Shown: one piece after another, positions 36,725 through 46,295 of the stretch
How positions within the stretch are numbered: position 1 is the first letter of the stretch
How the letters are laid out: the number at the start of each line of letters is the position of its first letter
NCBI GenBank assembly: GCA_017860295.1
Contig: JAFNAS010000012.1
Location: 186,001 to 250,000, forward strand
Direction: 5' to 3'
DNA length: 64,000 nt
From: Bacteroidota bacterium
GTDB taxonomy: Bacteria; Bacteroidota; Bacteroidia; Bacteroidales; Paludibacteraceae
Made by a program: the position numbers and the translations under genes
Notes under the pieces: model-generated
What the model was told of the DNA's origin: nothing
Databases searched by the model: none
Seen by the model: only the letters and a program-made list of their open reading frames with translations

Positions 36725-37459
36725 ATGAACATGAAACACAAAACATTGTTGCTAGCGGTGAATTTTGTAATTTTGGGAGGACTCGGATTACAAGGATATT
36801 CCGCTACGCCGAAGGGCAAAATGAGTAGTACAGCCAAAAGCGATACTACGCGAAGCATCTCACCCTACTTTACGCCGGCCACGGCATTGAAAAAAACGCC
36901 CGATTCTAAAGGGTTCATCCGACGTTGGTCACTGTTGGAACCCATTAGCAAACCCAATCGAGGCAATACTGTTTTTGTAGACAGCTACATAAGAACAGCA
37001 TTTGCAACCGAGTATTTTCCAAATCAGTTTACTATTGTTCCCAAAGATGGTGAAAAAGTAAAAGTGGGCGAACAGGAACTCACCTGGCATGCTTTGGAAA
37101 GCACAAACTACAATGTCAAACTATTTCGTTTCGCATACGGATTGAGAAAACAGTATTACGGCGTTATCTTTTGGGCTGTAACTGTAGTCAACAGTCCGCA
37201 GGAGATGAAAAATGTAAGGATGGCCGTAGGATCCAATTCGGCATCGATGTGGTGGCTCAATGGCAAGGAGGCTGTGATCCTTTCGGGAGACCGGCGCATG
37301 GTAGTGGACGATTGTGTCTCGCCCCGTCTGACACTTAACAAAGGAAAGAATGTCATTCGCGGAGCCGTCATCAATGGACCCGGCATGAGTGATTTCTGTG
37401 TTCGCTTCCTGAATGAAAAAGGCGAGCCGATAAAAAATCTTACTATTAGTTATGAATAA
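36725..37459 (+). CDS. Secreted protein of unknown function with a beta-sandwich-like C-terminus
   Basis: 244 residues. The signal peptide is MNMKHKTLLLAVNFVILGGLGLQGYSA. The C-terminal 130 residues (VVNSPQEMKNVRMAVGSNSASMWWLNGKEAVI ... RLTLNKGKNVIRGAVINGPGMSDFCVRFLNEKGEPIKNL) resemble the jelly-roll accessory domain attached to carbohydrate esterases and hydrolases (VWLNGK-like). It may bind carbohydrate. It is followed by GH43 and CE15 genes on the same strand, so a role in hemicellulose use is inferred. Confidence 0.75.
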   Translation: MNMKHKTLLLAVNFVILGGLGLQGYSATPKGKMSSTAKSDTTRSISPYFTPATALKKTPDSKGFIRRWSLLEPISKPNRGNTVFVDSYIRTAFATEYFPNQFTIVPKDGEKVKVGEQELTWHALESTNYNVKLFRFAYGLRKQYYGVIFWAVTVVNSPQEMKNVRMAVGSNSASMWWLNGKEAVILSGDRRMVVDDCVSPRLTLNKGKNVIRGAVINGPGMSDFCVRFLNEKGEPIKNLTISYE

Positions 37460-37594
37460 AATGAGTCAGTCATTCTATTCCGATATTTCAATTAGATAGG
37501 AATAGGAATTATGAAACGGGCACGATAAGCAAATCCTGACATACGGAGGAATGATTATGTGCAAGTTTCGTCCGACTTAAATAAATTTAAACAG

Positions 37595-39046
37595 ATGAAA
37601 TCAAGAATCAAAATAATGGGCGCAACAGCCCTGTTATCGGTTGTATTAACCGGAACAGTGATAGCACAAGTGGGGAAACCATTTATACATGATCCGTCAA
37701 CCATCATGGAATGCAACGGAAAGTATTATACGTTTGGTACGGGTGGTGGCGGATTAATATCCGAAGACGGTTGGACATGGAACAGTGGTGCCGTACGACC
37801 CGGCGGCGGAGCAGCTCCCGACGCAATAAAAATAGGCGATCGTTACCTTGTTGTTTATGGCTCTACCGGCGGTGGTCTGGGTGGCGGACACGATGGCCGA
37901 ATAAATACCATGTGGAATAAAACACTTGATCCGAAATCTCCCGATTTTAAGTTTTCAGAACCTATCGTAGTTGCTTCATCCGAAAACATGGAAGATTGTG
38001 ATGCTATTGATCCCGGACTTCTTCTCGATCCGACCGACGGACGTTTATGGTTATCATACGGCACCTATTTCGGGTTTATTCGTCTGGTAGAACTCGATCC
38101 GAAAACAGGAAAACGGGTGGAAGGGAACAAAGCAATCAATATTGCGATCGATTGTGAGGCCACCGATTTGATGTATCGAGACGGTTGGTATTATCTGTTG
38201 GGCACCCACGGAACCTGCTGCGACGGAGCCAACTCGACCTATAATATTGTTGTTGGCCGTTCCAGAAAAGTAACAGGTCCGTACCTCGATAATATGGGAA
38301 GAGATATGCTGGAAGGCGGCGGTAAAATGGTTGTGGCAGCCGGAGGAAGAGTGACCGGCCCGGGACACTTCGGTCGTTTAATAATTGGTGACGGAGTTGA
38401 AAAAATGTCATGTCATTACGAAGCCGATTTGGATCAAAGCGGACGTAGCGTATTAGCCATTCGTCCGTTGTTGTGGAAAAACGGGTGGCCTGTTGCCGGC
38501 GATAATTTCAAAGAAGGAACCTATGAAATCGAATCCGAGAGAAGAGGATATGCCTTGGAGTTGGTGGTCGATTTTACGAGAATGGCCGGCGGAATGCGCG
38601 GGTTCGGACGAAATACGGACGAACCTGTAAAACCCGTTCCTTCGCAGGAGTTAGCCGATGTAATTAAAACCTGGCCAACAGGCAATATCGGCATAAGAAT
38701 CGGCGATTATATGTTCCGCCCGCATCAAAAATGGACCATTACAGCAGTTCCCGATGCGGGAGGATATCCCGGAGGACCCTATTATAAAATAGTAATTGCA
38801 GGAACAGACCGGGCATTGGCAGCAACAGCCGAAGCCGAAGTTATATCGGTACCGTCATTTACCGGTGCTCCGGAACAGTTGTGGCGCATCGATCAACTGA
38901 CCGATGGAACATATAGAATAATGCCGAAGATAGTTCCAAACTCAAAGGAGAAATTGGCGCTGGTGTCTTCAGGAGACAGCACTCCGACACTTGCAAAGTT
39001 TGATATGAATAGTGATAATTCCAAATGGAATTTTAAGGCTCACTAA
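37595..39046 (+). CDS. Secreted GH43 glycoside hydrolase (arabinofuranosidase/xylosidase type)
   Basis: The signal peptide is MKSRIKIMGATALLSVVLTGTVIAQ. The five-bladed propeller of GH43 is clear: PFIHDPSTIMECNGKYYTF carries the catalytic-base Asp, AIDPGLLLDPTDGRLWLSYGTY the pKa-modulating Asp, and DCEATDLMYRDGWYYLLGTHG the acid Glu. Members remove arabinose or xylose from hemicellulose or cut arabinan. The last 150 residues form an extra domain (GYMFRPHQKWTI-like, ricin-type) that may bind sugar. The start was set at the internal ATG at 37595, where the signal begins. Confidence 0.9.
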   Translation: MKSRIKIMGATALLSVVLTGTVIAQVGKPFIHDPSTIMECNGKYYTFGTGGGGLISEDGWTWNSGAVRPGGGAAPDAIKIGDRYLVVYGSTGGGLGGGHDGRINTMWNKTLDPKSPDFKFSEPIVVASSENMEDCDAIDPGLLLDPTDGRLWLSYGTYFGFIRLVELDPKTGKRVEGNKAINIAIDCEATDLMYRDGWYYLLGTHGTCCDGANSTYNIVVGRSRKVTGPYLDNMGRDMLEGGGKMVVAAGGRVTGPGHFGRLIIGDGVEKMSCHYEADLDQSGRSVLAIRPLLWKNGWPVAGDNFKEGTYEIESERRGYALELVVDFTRMAGGMRGFGRNTDEPVKPVPSQELADVIKTWPTGNIGIRIGDYMFRPHQKWTITAVPDAGGYPGGPYYKIVIAGTDRALAATAEAEVISVPSFTGAPEQLWRIDQLTDGTYRIMPKIVPNSKEKLALVSSGDSTPTLAKFDMNSDNSKWNFKAH

Positions 39047-39366
39047 AGATTCTATACGAAAGACGCAGGTTTAATTTCCTGCGTCTTTTTCTCTCCTTCC
39101 TTTTTCTCTTTCCGCATCAAATTCACATCGACTTATCGTAAGTAAATATGCTGAACAAGCAGTAAAGTAGATGCCTGTTACACTTTAGATTAAGAAATTA
39201 TTGTCGCGTGAAAACCAGAATTGACCGGAATGCACCTTGTTTGTGATTGTCTATGTAATACAGCTTTTGAAGAAAACATCGGATGGTTCCCATGGCATAC
39301 AAATGTCCGAACGCAATGATACTCCTGTCTGAACTGTCTGATATTGAAAAATAAAATTATTTACCG
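39047..39366. other. 320-base intergenic region
   Basis: The GH43 terminator is at 39059-39094. No further gene, repeat or clear promoter was identified between it and the CE15 start. Confidence 0.5.
39059..39094 (+). terminator. rho-independent terminator after GH43
   Basis: An 11-pair stem AAAGACGCAGG / CCTGCGTCTTT is followed by a TTCTC tail, 13 bases after the stop codon. Confidence 0.9.
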
Positions 39367-40914
39367 ATGAAAAACATTTTTCTTTTTACGCTTATGTTGG
39401 TGGGTGCCGTGTCGATAAATGCACGTAATCAGCAGATCTCCGGTAAGCAATATCCTCCGTTGATTACTTTCACCGCCGAGCAGGATCATCAGACCATGAT
39501 GAAGCAACTGGGGATAAAGAGTCTCCGGCCCGGTCCGAGTGGCGACGAGAAGGCTCCCAATCATGCCAACTACGACGAATCGAAGGCCAACCCCTGTCCG
39601 CAACTTCCCGATGTACTTACCCTGAAAAACGGCAAGAAGGTAACTTCGCCCGACATGTGGTGGAAACTGCGTCGTCCCGAGATTGTGGAGGATTTTGAGC
39701 GCGAAGTGTACGGCCGTCTGCCCAAGAATATTCCAGCCGTAAAGTGGGAGCTAAAGATCACCGACCGTGAGTTTGTGGGTCGTACTCCCGTCATTGCAAA
39801 ACAGTTGATAGGACATGTGGACAATAGTCAATGTCCGTCGATCAATGTTGATATCAATATGATGCTGGTGGTGCCTACTAATGTAAAAGGTCCGGTACCG
39901 GTATTGATGATGTTCGGTCGTCCCTCTTTCCCTTCGCCCGCGCAGCCGTCGAACGAAGATCTGGAGAGCATCAATGTGGCTTTCAAAGAGATGATGATTA
40001 AAAACAATCCCGGAATGAAGGCTATATTCGATAAGTATCCGGCTTATCAACCCATCACCAAACTGGCCGGTTCCGGTTTCTTTGCTCCGGCTGTCGATGG
40101 CAATTCGGTGCCAACCGAACAGCTGTTGGCCGCAGGGTGGGGATATGTTACCATTGATCCCTCTTCCATTCAGGCTGATAACGGAGCCGGATTGACACGC
40201 GGAATCATCGGATTGGTAAACAAAGGCCAGCCCCGCACTCCTGAAGAGTGGGGGGCCTTGCGTGCCTGGTCTTGGGGCGCCGCCCGTGGACTCGATTATC
40301 TGGAAACCGATCCGTTGGTAGATGCAAAAAAAGTGGGCATCGAAGGTGTTTCGCGTTACGGTAAAGCGGCTTTGGTTACCCTCGCATTTGAACCTCGTTT
40401 TGCAGTGGGATTGATCGGTTCGTCGGGTAAAGGTGGTGCCGTCTTGCATCGTCGTATTTTCGGTGAGGCAGTCGAAAGCCTTGGCAATAGCGGTGAGTAT
40501 CACTGGATGGCGGGCAATTACATTAAATATTCGGCTTCCGAAGCACGCTTTGGCAGTAAAACCGGTTGCGATTTGCCGGTCGACTCTCATGAGTTGATTG
40601 CACTGTGTGCTCCACGCCTTACCTTTATCAGTTACGGCATTCCCGAAAAGGGAGATGCCCGTTGGCTCGATCAGCAGGGAAGTTATATGGCAACGATTGC
40701 CGCCGGTACTGTTTTCAAACTGTTGGGTGCGCGTGATCTGGGTGTCTCCAACGATTACATGAAAGAACAGATGCCTCCGGTATTGCATGGGTTGCTCGAT
40801 GGTGAACTAGCATGGCGGCAACACGACGGTGGTCATACCGATGCTCCCAATTTTCAGGCATTTATTCCCTGGGCAAGTAAAATGTTGAAATATACCAAAA
40901 GTTCCGGTAGATAA
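39367..40914 (+). CDS. Secreted CE15 glucuronoyl esterase
   Basis: CE15 enzymes cleave ester bonds between lignin alcohols and 4-O-methylglucuronic acid on xylan. Signal: MKNIFLFTLMLVGAVSINA. The catalytic motif is GVSRYGKAAL (the family's GCSRxGK, with Val for Cys), preceded by the characteristic long SWGAARGLDYLETD. The C-terminal RQHDGGHTDAPN holds the catalytic His. Length 515 is at the upper end because of an N-terminal extension. Together with the upstream GH43 and distant GH115/SusCD, the window covers several steps of glucuronoxylan use. Confidence 0.9.
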   Translation: MKNIFLFTLMLVGAVSINARNQQISGKQYPPLITFTAEQDHQTMMKQLGIKSLRPGPSGDEKAPNHANYDESKANPCPQLPDVLTLKNGKKVTSPDMWWKLRRPEIVEDFEREVYGRLPKNIPAVKWELKITDREFVGRTPVIAKQLIGHVDNSQCPSINVDINMMLVVPTNVKGPVPVLMMFGRPSFPSPAQPSNEDLESINVAFKEMMIKNNPGMKAIFDKYPAYQPITKLAGSGFFAPAVDGNSVPTEQLLAAGWGYVTIDPSSIQADNGAGLTRGIIGLVNKGQPRTPEEWGALRAWSWGAARGLDYLETDPLVDAKKVGIEGVSRYGKAALVTLAFEPRFAVGLIGSSGKGGAVLHRRIFGEAVESLGNSGEYHWMAGNYIKYSASEARFGSKTGCDLPVDSHELIALCAPRLTFISYGIPEKGDARWLDQQGSYMATIAAGTVFKLLGARDLGVSNDYMKEQMPPVLHGLLDGELAWRQHDGGHTDAPNFQAFIPWASKMLKYTKSSGR

Positions 40915-41071
40915 ACAGAGAAAATGGTCAGGGGTCAATGGTTAATGGGAATCTGCTGCTTCGAAGATACTAAGATGTTCCGGGTATGGCAGGTTTATAG
41001 AGGATAGTCAAGTTGGAAAGTCAAAAATAAAGTTGTTGCAACAGTCAAGATAACTTCCATATAAAAATTAC

Positions 41072-41079
41072 TACTTTTG
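41072..41079 (+). promoter_or_regulatory. candidate -7 element TACTTTTG for the acyltransferase gene
   Basis: TACTTTTG lies 14 bases before the ATG at 41094. No clear -33 element at 19-21 bases. Confidence 0.4.
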
Positions 41080-41093
41080 TCTGAAATTTTTAC

Positions 41094-41834
41094 ATGATGA
41101 ACAAATTTATCTCTTATCCTTTCTCTTTAGTAGCTTACGGTCTTTTCTTTTTAGTCCTTTGTTTGTTTCATCCGGTGCAGTATTTGTGTTATAATTTACT
41201 TGGATATAAGGCACATAAGCGAAGCGTTGATCTGCTCAATTTTTGTTTGTTGCGTATTTTGTGGATTACTTTTTCGACGGCAAAAGTTGAAATGCAAACC
41301 GATTTGCCAACGGATAAACCCATCATTTTTGTAGCCAACCATCAGGGTTTGTACGATATTATCGGCATCGGTTGGTTTTTGCGTAAATTCCATCCGAAGT
41401 ATGTGAGTAAAGTGGAGCTGGGAAAGAGAATCCCCAGTGTTTCCTATAATCTGAATTATGGCGGTTCTGTTTTGATCGACCGCAAAGATCCGAAACAGGC
41501 TTTACCGGCATTGAAAAAGATGGCCGAATATATCGAAGCCAATCACCGTTCGACGGTTATCTTTCCCGAAGGTACCCGGTCGAAGAATGGCAAGCCGCGT
41601 GCTTTTGCTTCGAATGGGGTGAAAATACTGTGCAAATATGCTCCCAATGCGCTGGTGGTGCCTGTCTCGATTAATGATTCGTGGAAAGTGTTCCGGTATG
41701 GAAATTTTCCGTTGGGAATCGGCAATCACCTCACATTCACCGTTCATCCTCCTATTGAAGTGAAAGGGTGTGACTTTACTTTCCTTTTTGAACAGACTGA
41801 AAAGGCAGTGGTGGAGGGTATTAGGGTCGGGTAG
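41094..41834 (+). CDS. 1-acyl-sn-glycerol-3-phosphate acyltransferase (PlsC-like)
   Basis: A membrane-associated acyltransferase that acylates lysophosphatidate in phospholipid synthesis. An N-terminal hydrophobic anchor (FSLVAYGLFFLVLCLF) precedes the catalytic VANHQGLYDIIGIG (NHxxxxD) and the acceptor-site motif IFPEGTRSKNGKP. Length 246 is typical of PlsC. It stands before the M61 peptidase gene with a 58-base gap. Confidence 0.93.
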   Translation: MMNKFISYPFSLVAYGLFFLVLCLFHPVQYLCYNLLGYKAHKRSVDLLNFCLLRILWITFSTAKVEMQTDLPTDKPIIFVANHQGLYDIIGIGWFLRKFHPKYVSKVELGKRIPSVSYNLNYGGSVLIDRKDPKQALPALKKMAEYIEANHRSTVIFPEGTRSKNGKPRAFASNGVKILCKYAPNALVVPVSINDSWKVFRYGNFPLGIGNHLTFTVHPPIEVKGCDFTFLFEQTEKAVVEGIRVG

Positions 41835-41892
41835 TGTGTCGCCGTGTTTGTCCTGCGTCGGATTGATAGATTAAGAAATAAATGATATACAA

Positions 41893-43719
41893 ATGAGAAG
41901 ATACATTTTCGTTGGGTGTTTCTTGCTCGTGGCAGTTCTGTTGCCCGCTCAGTTAGTCAATCGATTTACAATTGATTTGACCAAAAGCAAAAAGAATAAA
42001 CTTTCGGTACGGTGTGACGTGCCGGCGTATCAAAAAGAGGTGCTGGTGTATCAGATTCCGAGAGCCGTTCCGGGATCATATTCGATCAAAAATTTCGGCG
42101 ATTACATTGAAAATTTCCGAGCGTATGACCGGAAAGGAAAAAAACTGAAGGTAAGCTACAACCGGCAGGATAACAATTTTACGATAAACAATGCCGTTTC
42201 GTTGGCACGCATTAGTTACGATGTGCGCGATACGTGGACTGATACTAAAAATCAGAACTATGTTTTTCAGCCCGGAGGTACTTACTTCGAACCGGGAACG
42301 CTTTTTTGCCTCAACACGTTTGCTTTATTCGGCTATTTCGAAGATTTTGAACATAGTCCGAGTGAGGTTCATATCAAAAAAGAGAGGGGCTTGTATTGTT
42401 CCACTTCGGCCGATCTTACCGCATTAAACCCTACGGAAGATGTCGTTAAAGCATCGGATTATAACGTATTGCAGGATAACCCGATGGTTTATATGCATCC
42501 CGATACGGTTTCGTTACTCGTCAACAACTGCCGCTTTCATATAGCTGTCTTTTCGCGCAACCATAAGGCTACGTCGCATCAAATTCTTTCATCTATCCGT
42601 CCGATATTGACAAAAGTATTTCCTGCTTTCTTTCCTGTTTTTCCAACGAATGGCTATACTTTTACATTTATTTTTCCGGGATGGCAGGATGAAAACCTGA
42701 TGAAGAGCGGTAGCATGGGCGCCATGGAGCATAGCGCCAGTTCGGTCTATTTTTATCCCGAAACGGGCAACAGGGATATCCTGAATTCGTTTTTGACTCA
42801 TGTGGTGACGCATGAGTTTTTGCATGTGCTTACACCTCTTTCGCTCAAATCGGAACAGATTTTCAATTTCAATTACCGAAATCCGGAAGCTTCTCAACAT
42901 TTATGGTTGTACGAGGGGGGAATAGAATATCTCTCTAATTTGATCCTTTTGCGGGATTCCGTTATGTCCGAAAATGATTATCTGGAATCGCTTCGCCAGA
43001 AACTCCTTTATAGCGATCGGTATCAGCATGTTTCCATGACCGAATTCGGGCGTAGAATCTTTTCAAACAGTGATGTGAGTTACTATGCAAATGTATACAA
43101 CCGAGGCGCATTGGTTGCTTTCTTGCTCGATATTCGTATCAATGAACTGACTGAAGGACGTATGAATCTTCGAAAATTACTGCTTCAACTCGATGACAAA
43201 TACAAGGGACGTTTCTTTCGGGATGACCGATTGTTCGATGAGATAGTCGATCTGACTCACTCGGATATTCGCTCTTTGATAGACGATTACATTGTGGGAA
43301 CGAAAGAGTTGCCCGTGGAATCATACCTGCATAAAATCGGGTACCGACTAACCACAGCAAAGCCCGACAGTATTTATACGTTCGGGCGGGTTAGTATGGA
43401 ATACGACAGTCGCGAAAACCGGTGCATCGTGCGTGATGCAGCTCCCAGTTACAATGCTTTTAATCTGGATAAGGGAGATGTGATGCTAGCCGTGAACGAT
43501 ACAATACTCAATGAGGTAAATTATTATCAGTATATGAGGTTGATCGGAAATCCAGATTCGGAAAAGGAGGTGAAGGTTCGTTTTGCCCGAAAAGACCGGA
43601 TAACGGAAATACAAAATTCTCCGATCAAAGTGAAAGTTAAACAACTGGATTTTATTGAGCCCGAGCGTGATCTTACGGCAGACCAGCGTCGTTTGCGTAA
43701 ACTTGTTTTGAATCGATAG
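41893..43719 (+). CDS. M61-family metallopeptidase with PDZ domain
   Basis: 608 residues with signal MRRYIFVGCFLLVAVLLPAQ. The M61 N-terminal domain (KKNKLSVRCDVPAYQKEVLVYQIPRAVPGSYSI) precedes the catalytic zinc site HVVTHEFLHVLTPLSL (HExxH) and the downstream WLYEGGIEYL with the third ligand Glu. A PDZ-like region (NAFNLDKGDVMLAVNDTILNEV) closes the protein. Family relatives include glycyl aminopeptidases. It is convergent with the nucleosidase gene, 12 bases apart. Confidence 0.94.
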   Translation: MRRYIFVGCFLLVAVLLPAQLVNRFTIDLTKSKKNKLSVRCDVPAYQKEVLVYQIPRAVPGSYSIKNFGDYIENFRAYDRKGKKLKVSYNRQDNNFTINNAVSLARISYDVRDTWTDTKNQNYVFQPGGTYFEPGTLFCLNTFALFGYFEDFEHSPSEVHIKKERGLYCSTSADLTALNPTEDVVKASDYNVLQDNPMVYMHPDTVSLLVNNCRFHIAVFSRNHKATSHQILSSIRPILTKVFPAFFPVFPTNGYTFTFIFPGWQDENLMKSGSMGAMEHSASSVYFYPETGNRDILNSFLTHVVTHEFLHVLTPLSLKSEQIFNFNYRNPEASQHLWLYEGGIEYLSNLILLRDSVMSENDYLESLRQKLLYSDRYQHVSMTEFGRRIFSNSDVSYYANVYNRGALVAFLLDIRINELTEGRMNLRKLLLQLDDKYKGRFFRDDRLFDEIVDLTHSDIRSLIDDYIVGTKELPVESYLHKIGYRLTTAKPDSIYTFGRVSMEYDSRENRCIVRDAAPSYNAFNLDKGDVMLAVNDTILNEVNYYQYMRLIGNPDSEKEVKVRFARKDRITEIQNSPIKVKVKQLDFIEPERDLTADQRRLRKLVLNR

Positions 43720-43731
43720 AAATAAGGGCAA

Positions 43732-44277
43732 TCAACGATTGAAAAACTGTTGTAACCCGGCCTGGGCATCCTCTAGTTTATCTTCCCAGTGTTTAACTGA
43801 ATTTTCGCCGATTCTATCGGTGATGTATTTTACCGAAACAAAAGGAATACGGCGGCGCTTACACAGAGCTGCTACCGCAAAATTCTCCATATCAAAGGCA
43901 TCGGCTTCGTCGATAATGCGGGTGACGAACGAATCTCCGGTATTGCAGATGTTGTTTGTATCCCAATCTTCGATAATGGAAATCGACTTAAGTTCCTCTT
44001 TGAAGTCGAGATGGTAGGCAACTCCGAAATCTTTACACTTTTTCATATCCCGGTCAACAAAGGTATCGCAGATAATGATCGAATCGACATCCCGGTCGGC
44101 CGAACCAGCAGTGCCGATATTGAGAATCAGATCGGGTTTGTTGTCGGCCATGGCATCGATAACCGCTAGTACCGCATTGACTTTTCCGATACCTGTTTCG
44201 CAATAGGTGATGGTGCATCCAGAGAAATCAACCTCCACGCGCTCTTGAGGGATGGCATAAGTTACCAGAATATTCAT
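43732..44277 (-). CDS. Nucleosidase of the MTA/SAH nucleosidase-futalosine hydrolase superfamily
   Basis: 181 residues of the nucleoside phosphorylase/nucleosidase fold: CETGIGKVNAVLAVIDAM, LILNIGTAGSADRDV, the ribose-binding ADAFDMENFAVAALC (active-site Glu) and VKYITDRIGENS with the catalytic Asp. It is shorter than typical MtnN (about 230). The substrate could be methylthioadenosine, S-adenosylhomocysteine or futalosine; the sequence alone does not decide. It reads toward the M61 gene. Confidence 0.85.
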   Translation of the reverse strand: MNILVTYAIPQERVEVDFSGCTITYCETGIGKVNAVLAVIDAMADNKPDLILNIGTAGSADRDVDSIIICDTFVDRDMKKCKDFGVAYHLDFKEELKSISIIEDWDTNNICNTGDSFVTRIIDEADAFDMENFAVAALCKRRRIPFVSVKYITDRIGENSVKHWEDKLEDAQAGLQQFFNR

Positions 44278-44379
44278 TGTCTATGGTTGGAAGTGAAACT
44301 TTTTGAGTTTTTCTTTTACTGCAAGTTGTGTCGCGTTGCACGATATTGACACGGTCGGTGGTCGTCCTGCGTAGTCGTT

Positions 44380-45063
44380 TTATTTAAGAAGCGCCTGTCG
44401 GATAGCTTTTTCAACGAGAGGCTCCATTACAAGATAACCGGTCTGATTGGGATGGACTCCATCATAGGTAAGCTCGGCTTTCAGCCCGTGGCGTTCATCA
44501 ACCATTGCTGAAAAATAGTCGACGAAAACTATTTTCTTCTTCGTGGAATAGTTTTTGATCCATGCATTTAATGTTACAATCTTTTGGGCAGGTTCCAGCC
44601 CTTTTTTCCAGGGATAGTCGTATACCGGTAATACGGAACATAGAATAACCTTAATGCCATTGGCCATGGCAATTTCGGTCATAGACGCAAGATTGTCTTC
44701 AATCATTTCAAGTGTAGATGAACCTGTATTTCCGGCAATGTCGTTAGTTCCAGCCAGAATTACCACCACTTTGGGGTGCAGATTGATGACATCGGAACGG
44801 AAACGAACTAACATTTGGGGCGAGGTTTGTCCGCTTATGCCTCGGTTGATGTAGGCCTTTCCTTCGAAGAAGGAGGGATGTTTTTTTATCCAACCTTCGG
44901 TGATGGAGTTGCCCATAAATATTACTCGGTTTTCTTTTGCCGGTGTAGCGGGTAAAACGGCATTCTCTTTGGCATATCGCGACAGACCGGCCCAGTCTTG
45001 AGCATCGATTAGAAAAACCGGCAACGCGATCAGACAAACGGTTATGAGTAGAATTTTTTTCAT
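44380..45063 (-). CDS. Secreted GDSL/SGNH-family hydrolase
   Basis: 227 residues. Signal MKKILLITVCLIALPVFLIDA. Block I is VIFMGNSITEGW (nucleophile Ser), block II HINRGISGQTSPQML-like with the Gly, block III LAGTNDIAGNTG (Asn), and block V YDGVHPNQTGY (Asp and His). SGNH enzymes act as carbohydrate acetyl-esterases or lipases; acetyl groups on plant polysaccharide are plausible here. It is 15 bases downstream of aroC and probably read from the same transcript. Confidence 0.93.
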   Translation of the reverse strand: MKKILLITVCLIALPVFLIDAQDWAGLSRYAKENAVLPATPAKENRVIFMGNSITEGWIKKHPSFFEGKAYINRGISGQTSPQMLVRFRSDVINLHPKVVVILAGTNDIAGNTGSSTLEMIEDNLASMTEIAMANGIKVILCSVLPVYDYPWKKGLEPAQKIVTLNAWIKNYSTKKKIVFVDYFSAMVDERHGLKAELTYDGVHPNQTGYLVMEPLVEKAIRQALLK

Positions 45064-45078
45064 GGATAAATGTGTTAT

Positions 45079-46152
45079 TTATCGGCCTGTTTTAGCCAAC
45101 AATGAATAGTCCAGTAGGGTCATTGCCGTCATTGCTTCTACAATGGGTACAGCGCGGGGCAATACGCAGGCATCGTGGCGTCCGCGGGCTGTCAGTATGG
45201 TTTCGTTGCCATGAGCATCGACAGTGTTTTGTTCCATCAGAATAGTGGCAACAGGCTTGAAAACAACCCGGAAATAGATGTCCTGACCGTTGGAGATGCC
45301 TCCCTGAATGCCTCCGGAACGATTGGTCGTAGTCGTAATTTTATCCTTCTGGTTGACAAAAATATCGTTCGATTCGGATCCCCGGAAAGGAATGCCTTCG
45401 AATCCACTACCATAATCAAACCCTTTTACGGCATTAATGGAGAGCATGGCACTACCTAACGCGGCATGTAGTTTACCGAAAACAGGTTCGCCCCAGCCGA
45501 CAGGAACATTTTTGGCGACACAGGTGATGATGCCACCGATGGTATCGCCGTTTTTACGTACTTCGCGGATTAGGGTTTCCATTTTGTCCGATGTTTCGGG
45601 ATCAGGACAACGCACAATGCTCTCTTCCGTACGGCTTAAATCGTAATCGGTATAGTAGCCGGGTAAGGAAATCGTGCCAACTTGCGATGTAAAAGCGTTG
45701 ATCTGAACTCCAGTGGAGCGAAGAGCCAGTTTGGCAACAGCCCCGGCAACCACGCGGGCAATGGTTTCACGTGCAGAACTGCGTCCACCTCCACGATAAT
45801 CGCGTATGCCGTATTTGGTCTGGTAGGTAAAATCGGCATGCGATGGACGGAACGTCTCGCGCATGTTGTCATAATCCGACGAATGTTGATTGGTATTGCG
45901 GATCATGAAGCCGATAGGTACTCCAGTCGTTTTACCTTCAAAAATACCGGACAGAAACTCAACCTCATCGGGTTCTTTTCGTGGCGTAACGATATTCGAC
46001 TGACCCGGACGCCGGCGATTCAGTTCGTTTTGTATAAACTCCATATCGATTTCGACTCCGGCGGGGCATCCGTCAATCACTCCACCTACGGCGGCTCCAT
46101 GCGATTCTCCAAAAGAAGTCAGTCTGTATATATTTCCGAAAGTATTGGACAT
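45079..46152 (-). CDS. aroC: Chorismate synthase
   Basis: AroC makes chorismate from EPSP with reduced FMN, the last step of the shikimate pathway. Signatures are [16 protein letters not shown] at the N-terminus, [36 protein letters not shown], and [20 protein letters not shown] near the end. Length 357 is standard. Confidence 0.98.
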   Translation of the reverse strand: MSNTFGNIYRLTSFGESHGAAVGGVIDGCPAGVEIDMEFIQNELNRRRPGQSNIVTPRKEPDEVEFLSGIFEGKTTGVPIGFMIRNTNQHSSDYDNMRETFRPSHADFTYQTKYGIRDYRGGGRSSARETIARVVAGAVAKLALRSTGVQINAFTSQVGTISLPGYYTDYDLSRTEESIVRCPDPETSDKMETLIREVRKNGDTIGGIITCVAKNVPVGWGEPVFGKLHAALGSAMLSINAVKGFDYGSGFEGIPFRGSESNDIFVNQKDKITTTTNRSGGIQGGISNGQDIYFRVVFKPVATILMEQNTVDAHGNETILTARGRHDACVLPRAVPIVEAMTAMTLLDYSLLAKTGR

Positions 46153-46216
46153 AGTGCTAGTTAATCAGAAGATTAGTAATCAGAGAATGCTAAATGTGTT
46201 GTGTGACAATAAAAAT

Positions 46217-46268
46217 AAGGTGAAAAGTGAAACGGTTCCCTTTATCAGGGTTGTTCACCTCTCACCTT
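46217..46268 (-). terminator. rho-independent terminator after slyD
   Basis: On the minus strand AAGGTGAGAGGTGAA pairs with TTCACTTTTCACCTT (G-U wobbles), followed by ATTTTTATTG. It starts 28 bases past the slyD stop. Confidence 0.75.
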
Positions 46269-46295
46269 AAAATAAGATTTTTTGTCCGTGTGGGG

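Noticed and set aside
39751-40788. 345-residue ORF antisense to the CE15 gene
   Set aside because: Shadow ORF opposite the esterase; no signal or domain.
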